A DNA stretch of 64,000 nucleotides from Streptomyces luteogriseus. Lineage in GTDB: Bacteria; Actinomycetota; Actinomycetes; Streptomycetales; Streptomycetaceae. The DNA lies in NCBI RefSeq assembly GCF_014205055.1, contig NZ_JACHMS010000001.1, positions 5,766,001-5,830,000 on the forward strand. The letters run 5' to 3'. The translations under genes were made by a program, and so were the position numbers. Under the pieces are notes generated by a model. The model searched no databases, was not told the DNA's origin, and was given only the letters and a program-made list of their open reading frames with translations. Positions 26,702 to 36,056 of this stretch are shown here, piece by piece; position 1 is the first letter of the stretch; each line of letters begins with the position of its first letter.

Positions 26702-28138
26702 ATGACCACCTTCGTGGACCGCGTCGAGCTGCACGTCGCCGCGGGTAGCGGAGGTCACGGCTGTGCCTCCGTCCACCGTGAGAAGTTCAAGCCCCTCGGC
26801 GGGCCGGACGGCGGTAACGGCGGGCGCGGCGGGGACGTGATCCTCACCGTCGACCAGTCGGTCACGACGCTGCTCGACTACCACCACTCCCCGCACCGCA
26901 AGGCCACCAACGGCAAGCCCGGCGAGGGCGGCAACCGCTCCGGCAAGGACGGTCAGGACCTCGTCCTGCCGGTGCCGGACGGCACGGTCGTGCTGGACAA
27001 GGCGGGCAACGTCCTCGCCGACCTGGTCGGGCACGGCACGTCGTACGTCGCCGCCCAGGGCGGCCGGGGCGGGCTCGGCAACGCGGCGCTGGCCTCCGCG
27101 CGGCGCAAGGCGCCCGGATTCGCGCTGCTCGGTGAGCCGGGAGACCTGCGGGACGTCGTCCTGGAGCTGAAGACCGTCGCCGACGTGGCCCTCGTCGGGT
27201 ACCCGAGCGCGGGCAAGTCGTCGCTGATCTCGGTGCTGAGCGCGGCCAAGCCGAAGATCGCCGACTACCCCTTCACCACGCTCGTGCCGAACCTCGGTGT
27301 CGTCACGGCCGGTTCGACGGTGTACACGATCGCCGACGTGCCCGGGCTGATCCCCGGGGCCAGCCAGGGCAAGGGCCTGGGGCTCGAGTTCCTGCGGCAC
27401 GTGGAGCGGTGCAGTGTGCTCGTGCACGTCCTGGACACCGCGACGCTGGAGTCCGAGCGTGACCCCGTCTCCGACCTCGACATCATCGAGGAGGAGCTGC
27501 GGCAGTACGGCGGGCTGGACAACCGGCCGCGGATGGTCGTCCTGAACAAGATCGACGTACCGGACGGCAAGGATCTGGCCGAGATGGTGCGACCCGACCT
27601 GGAGGCGCGCGGCTACCGCGTGTTCGAGGTGTCGGCCGTGGCGCACATGGGCCTGAAGGAGCTGTCGTACGCGCTCGCGGAGGTCGTGGCGCAGTCGCGG
27701 GCCGCGAAGCCGAAGGAAGAGGCGACCCGGATCGTGATCCGGCCCAAGGCCGTGGACGATGCCGGTTTCACCGTGACGCGCGAGGCCGACGGCCTGTTCC
27801 GGGTGCGGGGCGAGAAGCCCGAACGCTGGGTGCGTCAGACCGACTTCAACAACGACGAGGCCGTCGGATACCTCGCCGACCGGCTCAACCGGCTCGGTGT
27901 CGAGCAGGAGCTGGTGAAGGCGGGTGCCCGGGGCGGTGACGGCGTCGCCATCGGCCCCGAGGACAACGCGGTCGTCTTCGACTGGGAGCCGTCCATGACG
28001 GCCGGGGCCGAGATGCTCGGCCGGCGTGGTGAGGACCACCGCCTCGAAGGGGAGCGTCCGGCCGCGCAGCGCCGCAAGGACCGGCAGGCCGAGCGGGACG
28101 AGGCGCAGCAGGAGTTCGACGACTTCGAGCCGTTCTGA
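26702..28138 (+). CDS. obg: Obg-family GTPase (CgtA/ObgE)
   Basis: The product is 478 aa with three domains: the glycine-rich Obg fold (1-158, for example GGPDGGNGGRGGDVIL), the GTPase domain with G1 GYPSAGKSSLI, G3 DVPGLIPGA and G4 NKID, and a C-terminal OCT domain (about 345-425) followed by an acidic/Gln tail. Obg binds the 50S subunit and responds to GTP levels; in Streptomyces it has been tied to the onset of aerial growth. The ATG follows GGAGG at a normal distance. Confidence 0.97.
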   Translation: MTTFVDRVELHVAAGSGGHGCASVHREKFKPLGGPDGGNGGRGGDVILTVDQSVTTLLDYHHSPHRKATNGKPGEGGNRSGKDGQDLVLPVPDGTVVLDKAGNVLADLVGHGTSYVAAQGGRGGLGNAALASARRKAPGFALLGEPGDLRDVVLELKTVADVALVGYPSAGKSSLISVLSAAKPKIADYPFTTLVPNLGVVTAGSTVYTIADVPGLIPGASQGKGLGLEFLRHVERCSVLVHVLDTATLESERDPVSDLDIIEEELRQYGGLDNRPRMVVLNKIDVPDGKDLAEMVRPDLEARGYRVFEVSAVAHMGLKELSYALAEVVAQSRAAKPKEEATRIVIRPKAVDDAGFTVTREADGLFRVRGEKPERWVRQTDFNNDEAVGYLADRLNRLGVEQELVKAGARGGDGVAIGPEDNAVVFDWEPSMTAGAEMLGRRGEDHRLEGERPAAQRRKDRQAERDEAQQEFDDFEPF

Positions 28139-28270
28139 GTTAACAAAGAGCAAATTCGCAACGGACTTCGGTGCAACCAAGTCGTTCTTCGGTGAGTCGT
28201 ACAGGGTGGTGCCGGTGGGGATCTTGTTCCCCTCGGCACTGTGACTGCCCGACGGAGCAACGGAGTTGAC

Positions 28271-29761
28271 GTGCCACAGTCCATGAGCAAGCGCAGGGTC
28301 GGCCGAGCGGTCGTCGCGGCCATCGCCGTCGTCGCGGCCGTTACGACCCCGGTGGCCGCCGCGCAAGCCGCCCCGGCCGCCCCGTCCGTCGCGGACAGGC
28401 TCCGGGACGACTTCAACGGCGACGGCTACCAGGACCTGGCCGTCGCCGCCCCGCGCGGCAAGGTCGACGGCCAGGCCCAGGCCGGTTACGTGGCCGTCGT
28501 GTACGGCTCGGCCAAGGGCCTCGACCTCACCCACAAGCAGGTCCTCAGCCAGAACACCCCGGGCATACCGGGTGCCGCGGAGACCAACGACGACTACGGC
28601 GACGGTCTCGCCGCCGGCGACCTGGACGGCGACGGCTACGCCGACCTGGTCGTGGGCGCCCCGGGCGAGAGCGTCACAGACGTCACGGCGGCCGGCACGC
28701 TCGCCGTGCTGTGGGGCGGGAAGCAGGGCCTGTCCGGTGGCACGGCCGTGGCCACCGGCACCGAGGAGGACCGGGTCGACCCCGAGACTCCGGCGCTCGG
28801 CGACTTCGACGGCGACGGTCATCTGGACCTCGCCACCGGCAACCGCCTGCTGTCCGGGCCGTTCGACCGCACCACGGGTGCCGCGAAGAGCCGGACCCTG
28901 GCCATCGAGCCCGCGTACGTCACGGACGACGTGGCGGCCGGGGACGTCGACCACGACGGCATCACGGACCTGGTCGCGCTCATCCACGACGTCAGCGACG
29001 ACGACATGCACGACCCCGACTACAGGCACCGGCGCGCGGTCTTCCTGCGGGGCACCCATGACGGCCTGAGCGCCCCCGCCCCGGTGAACAACGCGGACGG
29101 CACGCGCATGCGTGGCGGCGAGAGCCTCGGCGTCGGCGATGTGGACAAGGACGGGTACGCCGACCTCGTCATCGGCCGCCCGAACGACGGCTTCGGCGAA
29201 GTCGACCTCGACGACCCGCTGCTGAAGGGCGGCCAGATCGGCGTCGTGCACGGCTCGGCGAACGGACCCGACACCTCCCGAACGACGATCATCACGCAGG
29301 AAACCCCGGGTGTGCCCGGGAGTTCGGAGTGGTCCGACGGTTTCGGCGGGGGCATCTCCGTCGGTGACGTCGACGCCGACGGCTACGCGGACGTCTCCAC
29401 CGGCAGTGCGAGCGAGGACCTCGGCGAGGTGTACGCGGCCGGCCAGGTCACCGTCCTGCGCGGTGGCAAGAAGGGGCTCACCGGGGAGGGCGCCTTCAGC
29501 ATGAACCAGAACACCGAGAACGTCCCGGGCACCGCGGAGCAGAACGACTTCTTCGGCGCCGACACCAACCTGCTCGACGTCAACGGCGACGGCCGGGCCG
29601 AGCTGTTCGCCGGCGCCACCGGCGAGAACCGGGACGGCGCAGTCTGGGCGTTCCCCAACCCGGTGAACACTCCCACCGCGACCGGCTCGGTCAGCTTCGG
29701 CGCGGGGACCCTCGGCACGGTCAAGAGCGGCTCCTCCCTCGGCAGGGGTTTCGCGCGCTGA
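28271..29761 (+). CDS. secreted FG-GAP/integrin-alpha-like beta-propeller protein
   Basis: The product is 496 aa from GTG 28271, which follows CGGAG. A Sec-type signal peptide (KRRVGRAVVAAIAVVAAVTT to AQA) is followed by seven FG-GAP repeats, each with a calcium-binding D-x-D/N-x-D-G core: DFNGDGYQDL, DLDGDGYADL, DFDGDGHLDL, DVDHDGITDL, DVDKDGYADL, DVDADGYADV and DVNGDGRAEL. This number fits one seven-bladed propeller. No catalytic or wall-sorting motif is visible, so a binding or structural role outside the cell is most likely. It ends shortly before a Tat-exported phosphatase gene. Confidence 0.9.
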   Translation: MPQSMSKRRVGRAVVAAIAVVAAVTTPVAAAQAAPAAPSVADRLRDDFNGDGYQDLAVAAPRGKVDGQAQAGYVAVVYGSAKGLDLTHKQVLSQNTPGIPGAAETNDDYGDGLAAGDLDGDGYADLVVGAPGESVTDVTAAGTLAVLWGGKQGLSGGTAVATGTEEDRVDPETPALGDFDGDGHLDLATGNRLLSGPFDRTTGAAKSRTLAIEPAYVTDDVAAGDVDHDGITDLVALIHDVSDDDMHDPDYRHRRAVFLRGTHDGLSAPAPVNNADGTRMRGGESLGVGDVDKDGYADLVIGRPNDGFGEVDLDDPLLKGGQIGVVHGSANGPDTSRTTIITQETPGVPGSSEWSDGFGGGISVGDVDADGYADVSTGSASEDLGEVYAAGQVTVLRGGKKGLTGEGAFSMNQNTENVPGTAEQNDFFGADTNLLDVNGDGRAELFAGATGENRDGAVWAFPNPVNTPTATGSVSFGAGTLGTVKSGSSLGRGFAR

Positions 29762-29939
29762 CCCGTTACTGATCACCCCTCAGACTCGCCCCGGCAACGG
29801 CTTGTTCCGATGCTGGCGGCGAGTCTCTCTTTGTCTGCTTAGTTGTCATGTACGTGAACCCCGGCGTTCAGCGGGCGGACCGCCCGCGAGCGTGAAGCTT
29901 CCCCGTGTCCATGTGGCCAGCGAGGTAAGGGAGTCAGCG

Positions 29940-31490
29940 ATGACCGGAGCAGTATCCCCCGACCGACGCCGCTTTCTGACCGCAGGTGCCGCGGCGCTCG
30001 GCGCCGCGGCCTCCGCCCAGCTGTGGCTCCCGGCCGCCGCCCGAGCGGCCGAGACGCCGTTGCCCGACGGTGTGTTCAGCCTCGGCGTCTCCTCGGGCGA
30101 CCCGCTGCCGGACGGCATCGTGCTGTGGACCAGACTCGCCCCGGACCCGCTGAACGGCGGCGGCATGCCCGACCGGCCGGTGCCGGTGGAGTGGCAGCTC
30201 GCCGAGGACCCCCGGTTCAGAAAGCTCGTCCGACAGGGCACCGCACAAGCCCGGCCCGAGTACGGGCACAGCGTTCACGTGGACGTACGCGGGCTGCGCG
30301 CGGACCGTATGTACTGGTACCGCTTCCGTACCAGCGGGCAGCTCTCGCCCGTCGGCCGCACCCGCACCGCCCCCCACCCCCACAGCTCCGGTGGCTCCCT
30401 GCGCATGGCCCTCGCCTCCTGCCAGAACTGGCAGCACGGCTATTTCACGCCATACGCAGACATGCTCGACCAGGACCCGGACGTCGTGGTGTTCGTCGGC
30501 GACTACATCTACGAGTCCACGCCCTCGGCGACGGGCGTACGGCGGCACGAGGGCACCGGTGAGCCGTTCAGCCTCGTCCAGTACCGCAACCGGTACGCGC
30601 AGTACCGCACCGACCCGGACCTCGCGGAGATGCACGCGAACGCGCCCTTCGTGGTGACCTTCGACGACCACGAGGTGGACAACGACTTCGCCGGCGAGAT
30701 CCCGCAGGACCCGGACAAGCAGCCGCACGACGCGTTCGTGGCCCGGCTGACCGCGGCCTACCAGGCGTTCTACGAGCACATGCCGGTCCGTGCGAGCGCC
30801 GTCCCGGACGGCCCGCACATCCGGATGTACCGCCGCCTGGAGTTCGGCCGTCTGGCCCGGCTCAACGTCCTGGACACCCGCCAGTACCGCAGCGACCAGG
30901 CCACCAGCCAGGCCGGCGCCCAGGACCCGTCGCTGACCATGCTCGGTGCCCGGCAGAAGCGGTGGCTGCTGAACGGGCTGCAGGACTCGCCCGCCCGCTG
31001 GAACCTCGTCGCCTCCCAGATCATGATGGCCGAGACGGACCTCCAGGTCGGCGAGGGCAAGCTCTGGTTCTACGACGCCTGGGACGGCTACCAGGCCGAA
31101 CGCAACCGGTTCCTCGAAGAGTTCAGGCAGGTCCGCAACCCGGTGGTGCTCTCCGGCGACCGCCACCTGACGATGATCAGCGACCTCAAGGAGGACTACG
31201 CCGACCCGGACTCCGACGTCGTCGGCGCCGAGTTCGTCGGCACCTCCATCTCCAGCAACGGCGACCAGGACCAGGCCGCCTTCCGCAGGGAGTGGGACCC
31301 GCGGCGCCCGGACAACCCGCACTGGAAGCTGCTCGACGCGCACCGCGGCTACCACCTCTTCGACGTCCGCCGTGACGGCATCGACGCCCAGGTGAGAGTG
31401 GTCGACACCGTACGGCGGCCGGACGCGACGGCGAGCACGCTGGCGAGGCTGCGGGTCGAGGCGGGCCGGCCGGGCGTCGAGGTCGTCTGA
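29940..31490 (+). CDS. PhoD-family alkaline phosphatase/phosphodiesterase, Tat-exported
   Basis: The product is 516 aa from ATG 29940. A Tat signal DRRRFLTAGAAALGAAAS leads to an A-x-A site. The PhoD N-terminal domain (GVFSLGVSSGDPLPDGIVLWTR) is followed by the metallophosphatase core with ASCQNW, VVFVGDYIYE, FDDHEVDND and LSGDRHLTM. These enzymes release phosphate from phosphodiesters, including teichoic acids, at the cell surface. That activity would fit the ribitol-phosphate genes downstream. A strong terminator ends the unit. I found no convincing pair of PHO-box repeats upstream. Confidence 0.92.
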   Translation: MTGAVSPDRRRFLTAGAAALGAAASAQLWLPAAARAAETPLPDGVFSLGVSSGDPLPDGIVLWTRLAPDPLNGGGMPDRPVPVEWQLAEDPRFRKLVRQGTAQARPEYGHSVHVDVRGLRADRMYWYRFRTSGQLSPVGRTRTAPHPHSSGGSLRMALASCQNWQHGYFTPYADMLDQDPDVVVFVGDYIYESTPSATGVRRHEGTGEPFSLVQYRNRYAQYRTDPDLAEMHANAPFVVTFDDHEVDNDFAGEIPQDPDKQPHDAFVARLTAAYQAFYEHMPVRASAVPDGPHIRMYRRLEFGRLARLNVLDTRQYRSDQATSQAGAQDPSLTMLGARQKRWLLNGLQDSPARWNLVASQIMMAETDLQVGEGKLWFYDAWDGYQAERNRFLEEFRQVRNPVVLSGDRHLTMISDLKEDYADPDSDVVGAEFVGTSISSNGDQDQAAFRREWDPRRPDNPHWKLLDAHRGYHLFDVRRDGIDAQVRVVDTVRRPDATASTLARLRVEAGRPGVEVV

Positions 31491-31511
31491 CCCGGTCCGC
31501 GAGGCGCGTGA

Positions 31512-31537
31512 GCCCGGGACTCTTCGGAGTCCCGGGC
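31512..31537 (+). terminator. terminator after the PhoD-like gene
   Basis: An 11-bp perfect stem (GCCCGGGACTC / GAGTCCCGGGC) is closed by a stable TTCG tetraloop. Confidence 0.85.
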
Positions 31538-31540
31538 CCT

Positions 31541-32065
31541 ATGTCGTCGTAGGGACGTGTGAGCCCTGTGAGAAGTCCGACCCGGCCCCGCGGTGTATTG
31601 CTCTGGCCGAGACCGAAATGCTGCGCAGTCGCAACCGGGAATTCCGCGGCAATGAGCCGCCGGTAGAGCGGTATTCGCGGTCGGCCCGCATGAAGAACGC
31701 GTGCCGCCATGCGTCCCGGGAAGGTGCGGATCCGTACACCGCGGCCCCGTGACCGCCCCGGCGAGCGGCGGCCGTGGTGCACGGGGCGCCGTCAAAGCGC
31801 GTACCGTGCACAGGACATCGTCCCAAGGAGCCCGTGAGGGCCCCTCGGTCACCGCCGCCCCGAGCGGCTCCGCTGCCACTGAGCTTCTGTGCAGTTACTC
31901 ACAGCGCATTTCCCCGGGGATCGCGCAACCGTCTCGCAATCAGCGGCGTCGCCAGGTGAATGAGAGGTTGCGCGCACATATGCGGTGGAGGTCGCTCACC
32001 TTGCATTGCGGTAACCACAAGTGGGACCATTTCCAAGTTCCCTGTCGCCCCAAGGTAGGTCACCT
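31541..32065. other. 525-bp gene-free gap with AT-richer sequence and a long inverted repeat
   Basis: No frame has convincing coding character or a ribosome binding site until the GTG at 32066. CGCGCAACC (31922-31930) and GGTTGCGCG (31966-31974) are perfect inverted arms 35 bp apart, about 90 bp before the next gene. Base composition is visibly less GC-rich than in neighbouring genes, as is common for regulatory regions of wall-polymer genes. Confidence 0.5.
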
Positions 32066-33562
32066 GTGTCCCAGCACATAGCCAAGCCCCGTACCACCGC
32101 AGTGATCCTGGCCGGTGGCACCGGCCAGCGCGTGGGTCTGTCGATCCCCAAGCAGCTGCTGAAGATCGCCGGCAAGGCAGTCATCGAGCACACGCTGACC
32201 ACCTTCGAGAACGCCGACTCGATCGACGACATCATCGTGCTGATGGCGCCGGGTTACGTGCCCGACATCGAGAAGATCGTCGCGAAGGCCGGGCTCAAGA
32301 AGGTCTCGAAGGTCATCGAGGGCGGCTCCACGCGGAACGAGACCACCGAGCGCGCCATCGCCGCGCTGGGCGAGGGCCTGGCCGAGGGCGAGGACGCCAA
32401 CGTCCTCTTCCACGACGCCGTGCGCCCCCTGCTCTCGCAGCGCGTCATCGACGACTGCGTCGTCGCGCTGGAGCGCTACCAGGCCGTCGACGTGGCCATC
32501 CCGTCCGCGGACACCATCATCGTCACGCGCACGCACGGCGAGGACGGCGAGTTCATCACCGAGATCCCGGACCGCTCCCGGCTGCGCCGCGGCCAGACGC
32601 CGCAGGCCTTCAAGCTGTCCACGATCAAGCGGGCCTACGAGGTCGCCGCCGGTGACCCCAACTTCCAGGCGACCGACGACTGCTCCGTCGTGCTCAAGTA
32701 CCTGCCGGACGTGCCGATCCACGTGGTCGCGGGTGACGAGTACAACATGAAGGTCACCCAGCCCGTCGACGTCTTCATCGCCGACAAGCTCTTCCAGCTG
32801 GCCTCCACGGCCGCGCCCGAGCAGGTCTCCGAGGAGGCCTACCGCGAGCTGCTGACCGGCAAGACCATGGTCGTCTTCGGCGGCAGCTACGGCATCGGCA
32901 AGGACATCGCCGAGCTCGCCGAGTCCTACGGCGCCAAGGTCTACGCCCTGGGCCGCTCCACCACCGGCACGCACGTGGAGAACCCGGAGGAGGTCGACGA
33001 CGCCCTGTCCAAGGCGTACGCCGAGACCGGCCGCATCGACTACGTGGTCAACACCGCCGGTGTGCTGCGCATAGGCAAGCTCGCCGAGACCGACAACGCC
33101 ACCATCGAGGAGGCGCTGAAGGTCAACTACCTCGCCCCGGTGCAGATCGCCCGGTCGTCGTACAAGTACCTGTCCGAGACCAACGGCCAGCTGCTGCTCT
33201 ACACCTCCAGCAGCTACACCCGGGGCCGCGCCGAGTACAGCCTGTACTCCTCCACCAAGGCCGCCATGGTGAACCTCACCCAGGCCCTGTCCGACGAGTG
33301 GGCCGGCGACGGTGTCCGCGTCAACTGCATCAACCCCGAGCGCACCGCCACGCCCATGCGCACCAAGGCGTTCGGCCAGGAGCCCGCGGGTTCACTGCTG
33401 TCCTCCGAGGCCGTGGCCCGCACCTCGCTCGACGTGCTGCTCTCCGAGCTCACCGGCCACGTCATCGACGTCCGCCAGCAGGACCCCACGGCCGGCGCGG
33501 CCCGGGCCTCCGGCTTCGAGCAGGCACTCGCCACGGTGCTGGACCGGCAGGACGGCGTGTAA
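32066..33562 (+). CDS. bifunctional cytidylyltransferase/SDR reductase (putative CDP-ribitol synthase)
   Basis: The product is 498 aa and a fusion of two enzymes. Residues 1-240 are an IspD/TarI-type cytidylyltransferase (AVILAGGTGQRVGLSIPKQ, FHDAVRPLLSQ, DDCSVV). Residues 262-498 are a short-chain dehydrogenase with nucleotide motif GGSYGIGKDIA (from 272) and catalytic Y394-x3-K398. The same order occurs in Haemophilus Acs1/Bcs1, which reduces ribulose 5-phosphate and makes CDP-ribitol. By analogy this gene supplies CDP-ribitol to the transferase encoded next. GTG 32066 follows AAGGTAGG. A lone IspD role in isoprenoid synthesis is unlikely given the fusion and context. Confidence 0.85.
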   Translation: MSQHIAKPRTTAVILAGGTGQRVGLSIPKQLLKIAGKAVIEHTLTTFENADSIDDIIVLMAPGYVPDIEKIVAKAGLKKVSKVIEGGSTRNETTERAIAALGEGLAEGEDANVLFHDAVRPLLSQRVIDDCVVALERYQAVDVAIPSADTIIVTRTHGEDGEFITEIPDRSRLRRGQTPQAFKLSTIKRAYEVAAGDPNFQATDDCSVVLKYLPDVPIHVVAGDEYNMKVTQPVDVFIADKLFQLASTAAPEQVSEEAYRELLTGKTMVVFGGSYGIGKDIAELAESYGAKVYALGRSTTGTHVENPEEVDDALSKAYAETGRIDYVVNTAGVLRIGKLAETDNATIEEALKVNYLAPVQIARSSYKYLSETNGQLLLYTSSSYTRGRAEYSLYSSTKAAMVNLTQALSDEWAGDGVRVNCINPERTATPMRTKAFGQEPAGSLLSSEAVARTSLDVLLSELTGHVIDVRQQDPTAGAARASGFEQALATVLDRQDGV

Positions 33563-33588
33563 TAATTGGCGCCAAATAGACTTCAGTA

Positions 33589-33656
33589 ATTCAGGCCTCT
33601 GCGCCCTCCTGTCAACGGCTTTTGTCGTCGAACGGAGTGTTCGCAGGGGCCTGAAT
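33589..33656 (+). promoter_or_regulatory. long imperfect stem-loop between CDP-ribitol synthase and TagF-like genes
   Basis: ATTCAGGCCTCTGCG (33589-33603) and CGCAGGGGCCTGAAT (33642-33656) pair over 15 positions, with a single U-G wobble, around a 38-nt loop. It follows the stop codon by 26 nt and could be a terminator or a regulatory RNA structure. The gap is AT-rich for this genome and also holds a TTGGCGCCAA palindrome (33566-33575). Confidence 0.5.
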
Positions 33657-33738
33657 CCATACAGTCTCGCGAATATTCACAGACCAGCCGCATTCTAGAA
33701 ACAAGACCGGCACACCCCTCCCAAGAGCAGGTTTCTCC

Positions 33739-35853
33739 GTGATATCCACCGCTATTCGCGTCGCCCGGGTGGGCAGCGCGGCCGAGCTGGCCGCGGCGAT
33801 CCTCATGGTGGCGGGCTTCCCCGCCCTCATGCTGGCCGCGCTCGTCCCGAGCGTTCCCGCCTTCGCGGCAGCGGCCGCCGTGACGTACCTGGCGGACCAC
33901 TATCTGCACCGCAAGGGCAGCTACCTGATCAACCGCCTCGGCAAGGTCCGGGCCGGACTGTCGATCCGCTTCCTGATACGGCAGCTGCTGCTCGTCCTGC
34001 TGCTGGCCCGGCTGTCCCTCGCGGACAACCTGATCTACTACGGGGCGATCGCCTGCTTCATCGCCTTCTACGGCCTCCAGGCCCCGCACGGCGCACTGGT
34101 CCAGCTGATCCGCAACCGCCGCCGCATGCCGGTCGCCACCCGGAACGTCGACCTGGCCTCGCGCATCCGGATCCCGGACGCCCCGCCGCGCAGGCTGCTG
34201 CACCGCTCCGCCGAGAAGATGCTCCACCTCGACGTCGTGGCGGTCGTCGGCATCCTGGTCGCCGCGCAGGTCAAGTCGTCCCTGATCGGCTTCATCGGCA
34301 TCGGCGTCACGGTGGCCCTGGCCACCCTGTACGTCCTGGCCCTCGTGCCGTACGTGCGCGGCCGGAAGATCCCGCCGAACGCCGAGAAGGTTCTGGCCGC
34401 CGTCGACGACTGGCTGGGCGAGTACAAGCCGGAGACGGTCCTGTACTTCTCTGGTTCGAAGGACTCCGCCTACCAGGTCAACATGTGGCTCGACACCATG
34501 GAGAAGCTGGAGTCCAAGCCGCTGATCATCTTGCGTGAGCGGGCCATCCTGAACAACCTCGCGCCCACCACGGTCCCCGTCATCTGCGTGCCCGGAGGGG
34601 TGCACCTGATGAACATGGACCTGTCCACGGTGCGGGTGGCGCTCTACGCGGCGAACGTCGGCAAGAACATCCACATGCTGCGCGTGCCCACGATCAAGCA
34701 CGTCTTCATCGGCCACGGCGACAGCGACAAGCTCGCCAGCGTCAACCCGTACAGCAAGGTCTACGACGAGGTGTGGACGGCCGGCCGCGCGGGCCGCGAC
34801 CGCTACGCCATCGCCGACGTCGGTGTCCGCGACGACGACATCGTCGAGGTCGGCCGCCCGCAGCTCGCCCCGATCCAGACCTGGCAGGGCGTGCCCGAGG
34901 GCCGTATCCCGACCGTGCTGTACGCCCCCACCTGGGAGGGCTGGGACGGCAACCCGGGCAACACCTCGGTCGTGCTGGCCGGTGAGAACATCGTGCAGCA
35001 GCTCGTGCAGGCCGACCCGCCGGTCCGTGTCCTGTACAAGCCGCACCCGTTCACCGGCAACGTCAGCAAGGAGGCCGGCGCCGCGCACCGGCGGATCACC
35101 GCCCTGGTGCAGAAGGCCGCCGCGGAGCGCGCCATCAACACGCGCTTCATCGCCGACACCGCCGCCCAGGCGCAGGCCAAGGCCGAGCTGGAGCGGATCG
35201 AGGCCCGGCTCGCGCAGCTGTCCGGCTCCCGCGGCGACCGCGGCGACGAGGCCGTGGCCACCCGTGACGGGCTGGTCGACGTCGCCCGGTACGAGGAGAC
35301 CGCCCGGCTGCGCGCCGAGTGGAACGACGCCTACTGGCGTTCCTTCCCGTCCTGGGAGCACCGCGTCATCACCGGCGCCGAGCCGCGGCTGTACGACTGC
35401 TTCAACGTCTCCGACGCGATGGTTTCCGACATCTCCAGCGTGGTGTCCGACTTCATCGCGAGCGGCAAGCCGTACGCGGTCACCGACTCCGCCGAGGTGG
35501 GCGTCGAGGAGTTCAAGCGGAACAACACGGCGGTGCGTGCCGCGGTGATCCTGTCCAACAGCGCGTCCGAGCTGGGCGAGCTGCTCGGCGCGGTCCGCGC
35601 CCCGGAGGACGACCAGCTGGCCGAGGACCGCAAGGAGCTCAAGCAGTACCTCCTGGGCCCGGACGAGCCGAGTTCCCTGGAGCAGTTCAACACCGCCGTC
35701 GCGAACCTCGCTCTCAAGGCCGAGACCCGCAACCTGGGCCAGCAGTCACGGGACGCGGCCGCCCTCGCGGAGACCGAGGCCGAGCTGGCGAACGCCGTGC
35801 CCGGGCAGCGGGTGGCCGCGGCCGGTGACACGGACGGGGTCGGGACGGCCTGA
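33739..35853 (+). CDS. membrane-anchored CDP-glycerol/CDP-ribitol:polyol-phosphate transferase (TagF-like)
   Basis: The product is 704 aa. The N-terminal 220 residues hold several hydrophobic helices (for example ILMVAGFPALMLAALVPSV, GILVAAQVKSSLIGFIGIG). The rest is a glycerophosphotransferase-type GT-B domain with VPTIKHVFIGHGDSDK, VLYAPTWEGWDGN, YKPHP and SDISSVVSDFIASGKP, motifs that hold the catalytic histidines of TagF. It probably polymerises ribitol- or glycerol-phosphate at the inner membrane face. The CDP-ribitol synthase gene just upstream favours ribitol. The C-terminus (about 620-704) is charged and helical. The GTG start has only a weak ribosome binding site. Confidence 0.85.
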   Translation: MISTAIRVARVGSAAELAAAILMVAGFPALMLAALVPSVPAFAAAAAVTYLADHYLHRKGSYLINRLGKVRAGLSIRFLIRQLLLVLLLARLSLADNLIYYGAIACFIAFYGLQAPHGALVQLIRNRRRMPVATRNVDLASRIRIPDAPPRRLLHRSAEKMLHLDVVAVVGILVAAQVKSSLIGFIGIGVTVALATLYVLALVPYVRGRKIPPNAEKVLAAVDDWLGEYKPETVLYFSGSKDSAYQVNMWLDTMEKLESKPLIILRERAILNNLAPTTVPVICVPGGVHLMNMDLSTVRVALYAANVGKNIHMLRVPTIKHVFIGHGDSDKLASVNPYSKVYDEVWTAGRAGRDRYAIADVGVRDDDIVEVGRPQLAPIQTWQGVPEGRIPTVLYAPTWEGWDGNPGNTSVVLAGENIVQQLVQADPPVRVLYKPHPFTGNVSKEAGAAHRRITALVQKAAAERAINTRFIADTAAQAQAKAELERIEARLAQLSGSRGDRGDEAVATRDGLVDVARYEETARLRAEWNDAYWRSFPSWEHRVITGAEPRLYDCFNVSDAMVSDISSVVSDFIASGKPYAVTDSAEVGVEEFKRNNTAVRAAVILSNSASELGELLGAVRAPEDDQLAEDRKELKQYLLGPDEPSSLEQFNTAVANLALKAETRNLGQQSRDAAALAETEAELANAVPGQRVAAAGDTDGVGTA

Positions 35854-35871
35854 ACTTCGGCCGCTGACTGA

Positions 35872-35912
35872 AGAGTTCGGCCCCGAGGAGAATCTCCTCG
35901 GGGCCGAACTCT
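35872..35912 (+). terminator. terminator after the TagF-like gene
   Basis: A perfect 19-bp stem begins AGAGTTCGGCCCCGAGG, has loop AAT, and is followed by TTCTGCTT. It is the strongest terminator in the window. Confidence 0.9.
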
Positions 35913-35970
35913 TTCTGCTTCCCGGGTCCTGTCGGCTCAATGTGTGACGTGTCCCACTAACACCCGTGTG

Positions 35971-35990
35971 CGAGGCAACCGCTTGCCTCG
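35971..35990. promoter_or_regulatory. inverted repeat upstream of the GT2 gene
   Basis: CGAGGCAA and TTGCCTCG form perfect 8-bp arms around CCGC, 67 bp before the GT2 start. It may be an operator. Confidence 0.4.
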
Positions 35991-36056
35991 ATCACCCGTC
36001 TATCAAGTAGCGAATGAGGCGATACGGGGGGAATATCCCATTGACTAGGGGGAAAC

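Noticed and set aside
26435..29776. 1113-codon open frame on the minus strand across obg and the FG-GAP gene
   Set aside because: It is the mirror frame of high-GC genes: it lacks a known domain, its composition is Arg/Val/Gly/Asp filler, and it covers two well-supported genes and a terminator.
29762..29939. PHO box upstream of the PhoD-like gene
   Set aside because: GTTCA-like and GTGAACC pieces are present, but I could not find two in-register 11-bp repeats.
31539..31826. 95-codon minus-strand frame in the AT-richer gap
   Set aside because: No ribosome binding site, composition not protein-like, and it overlaps a terminator region; too weak to call.
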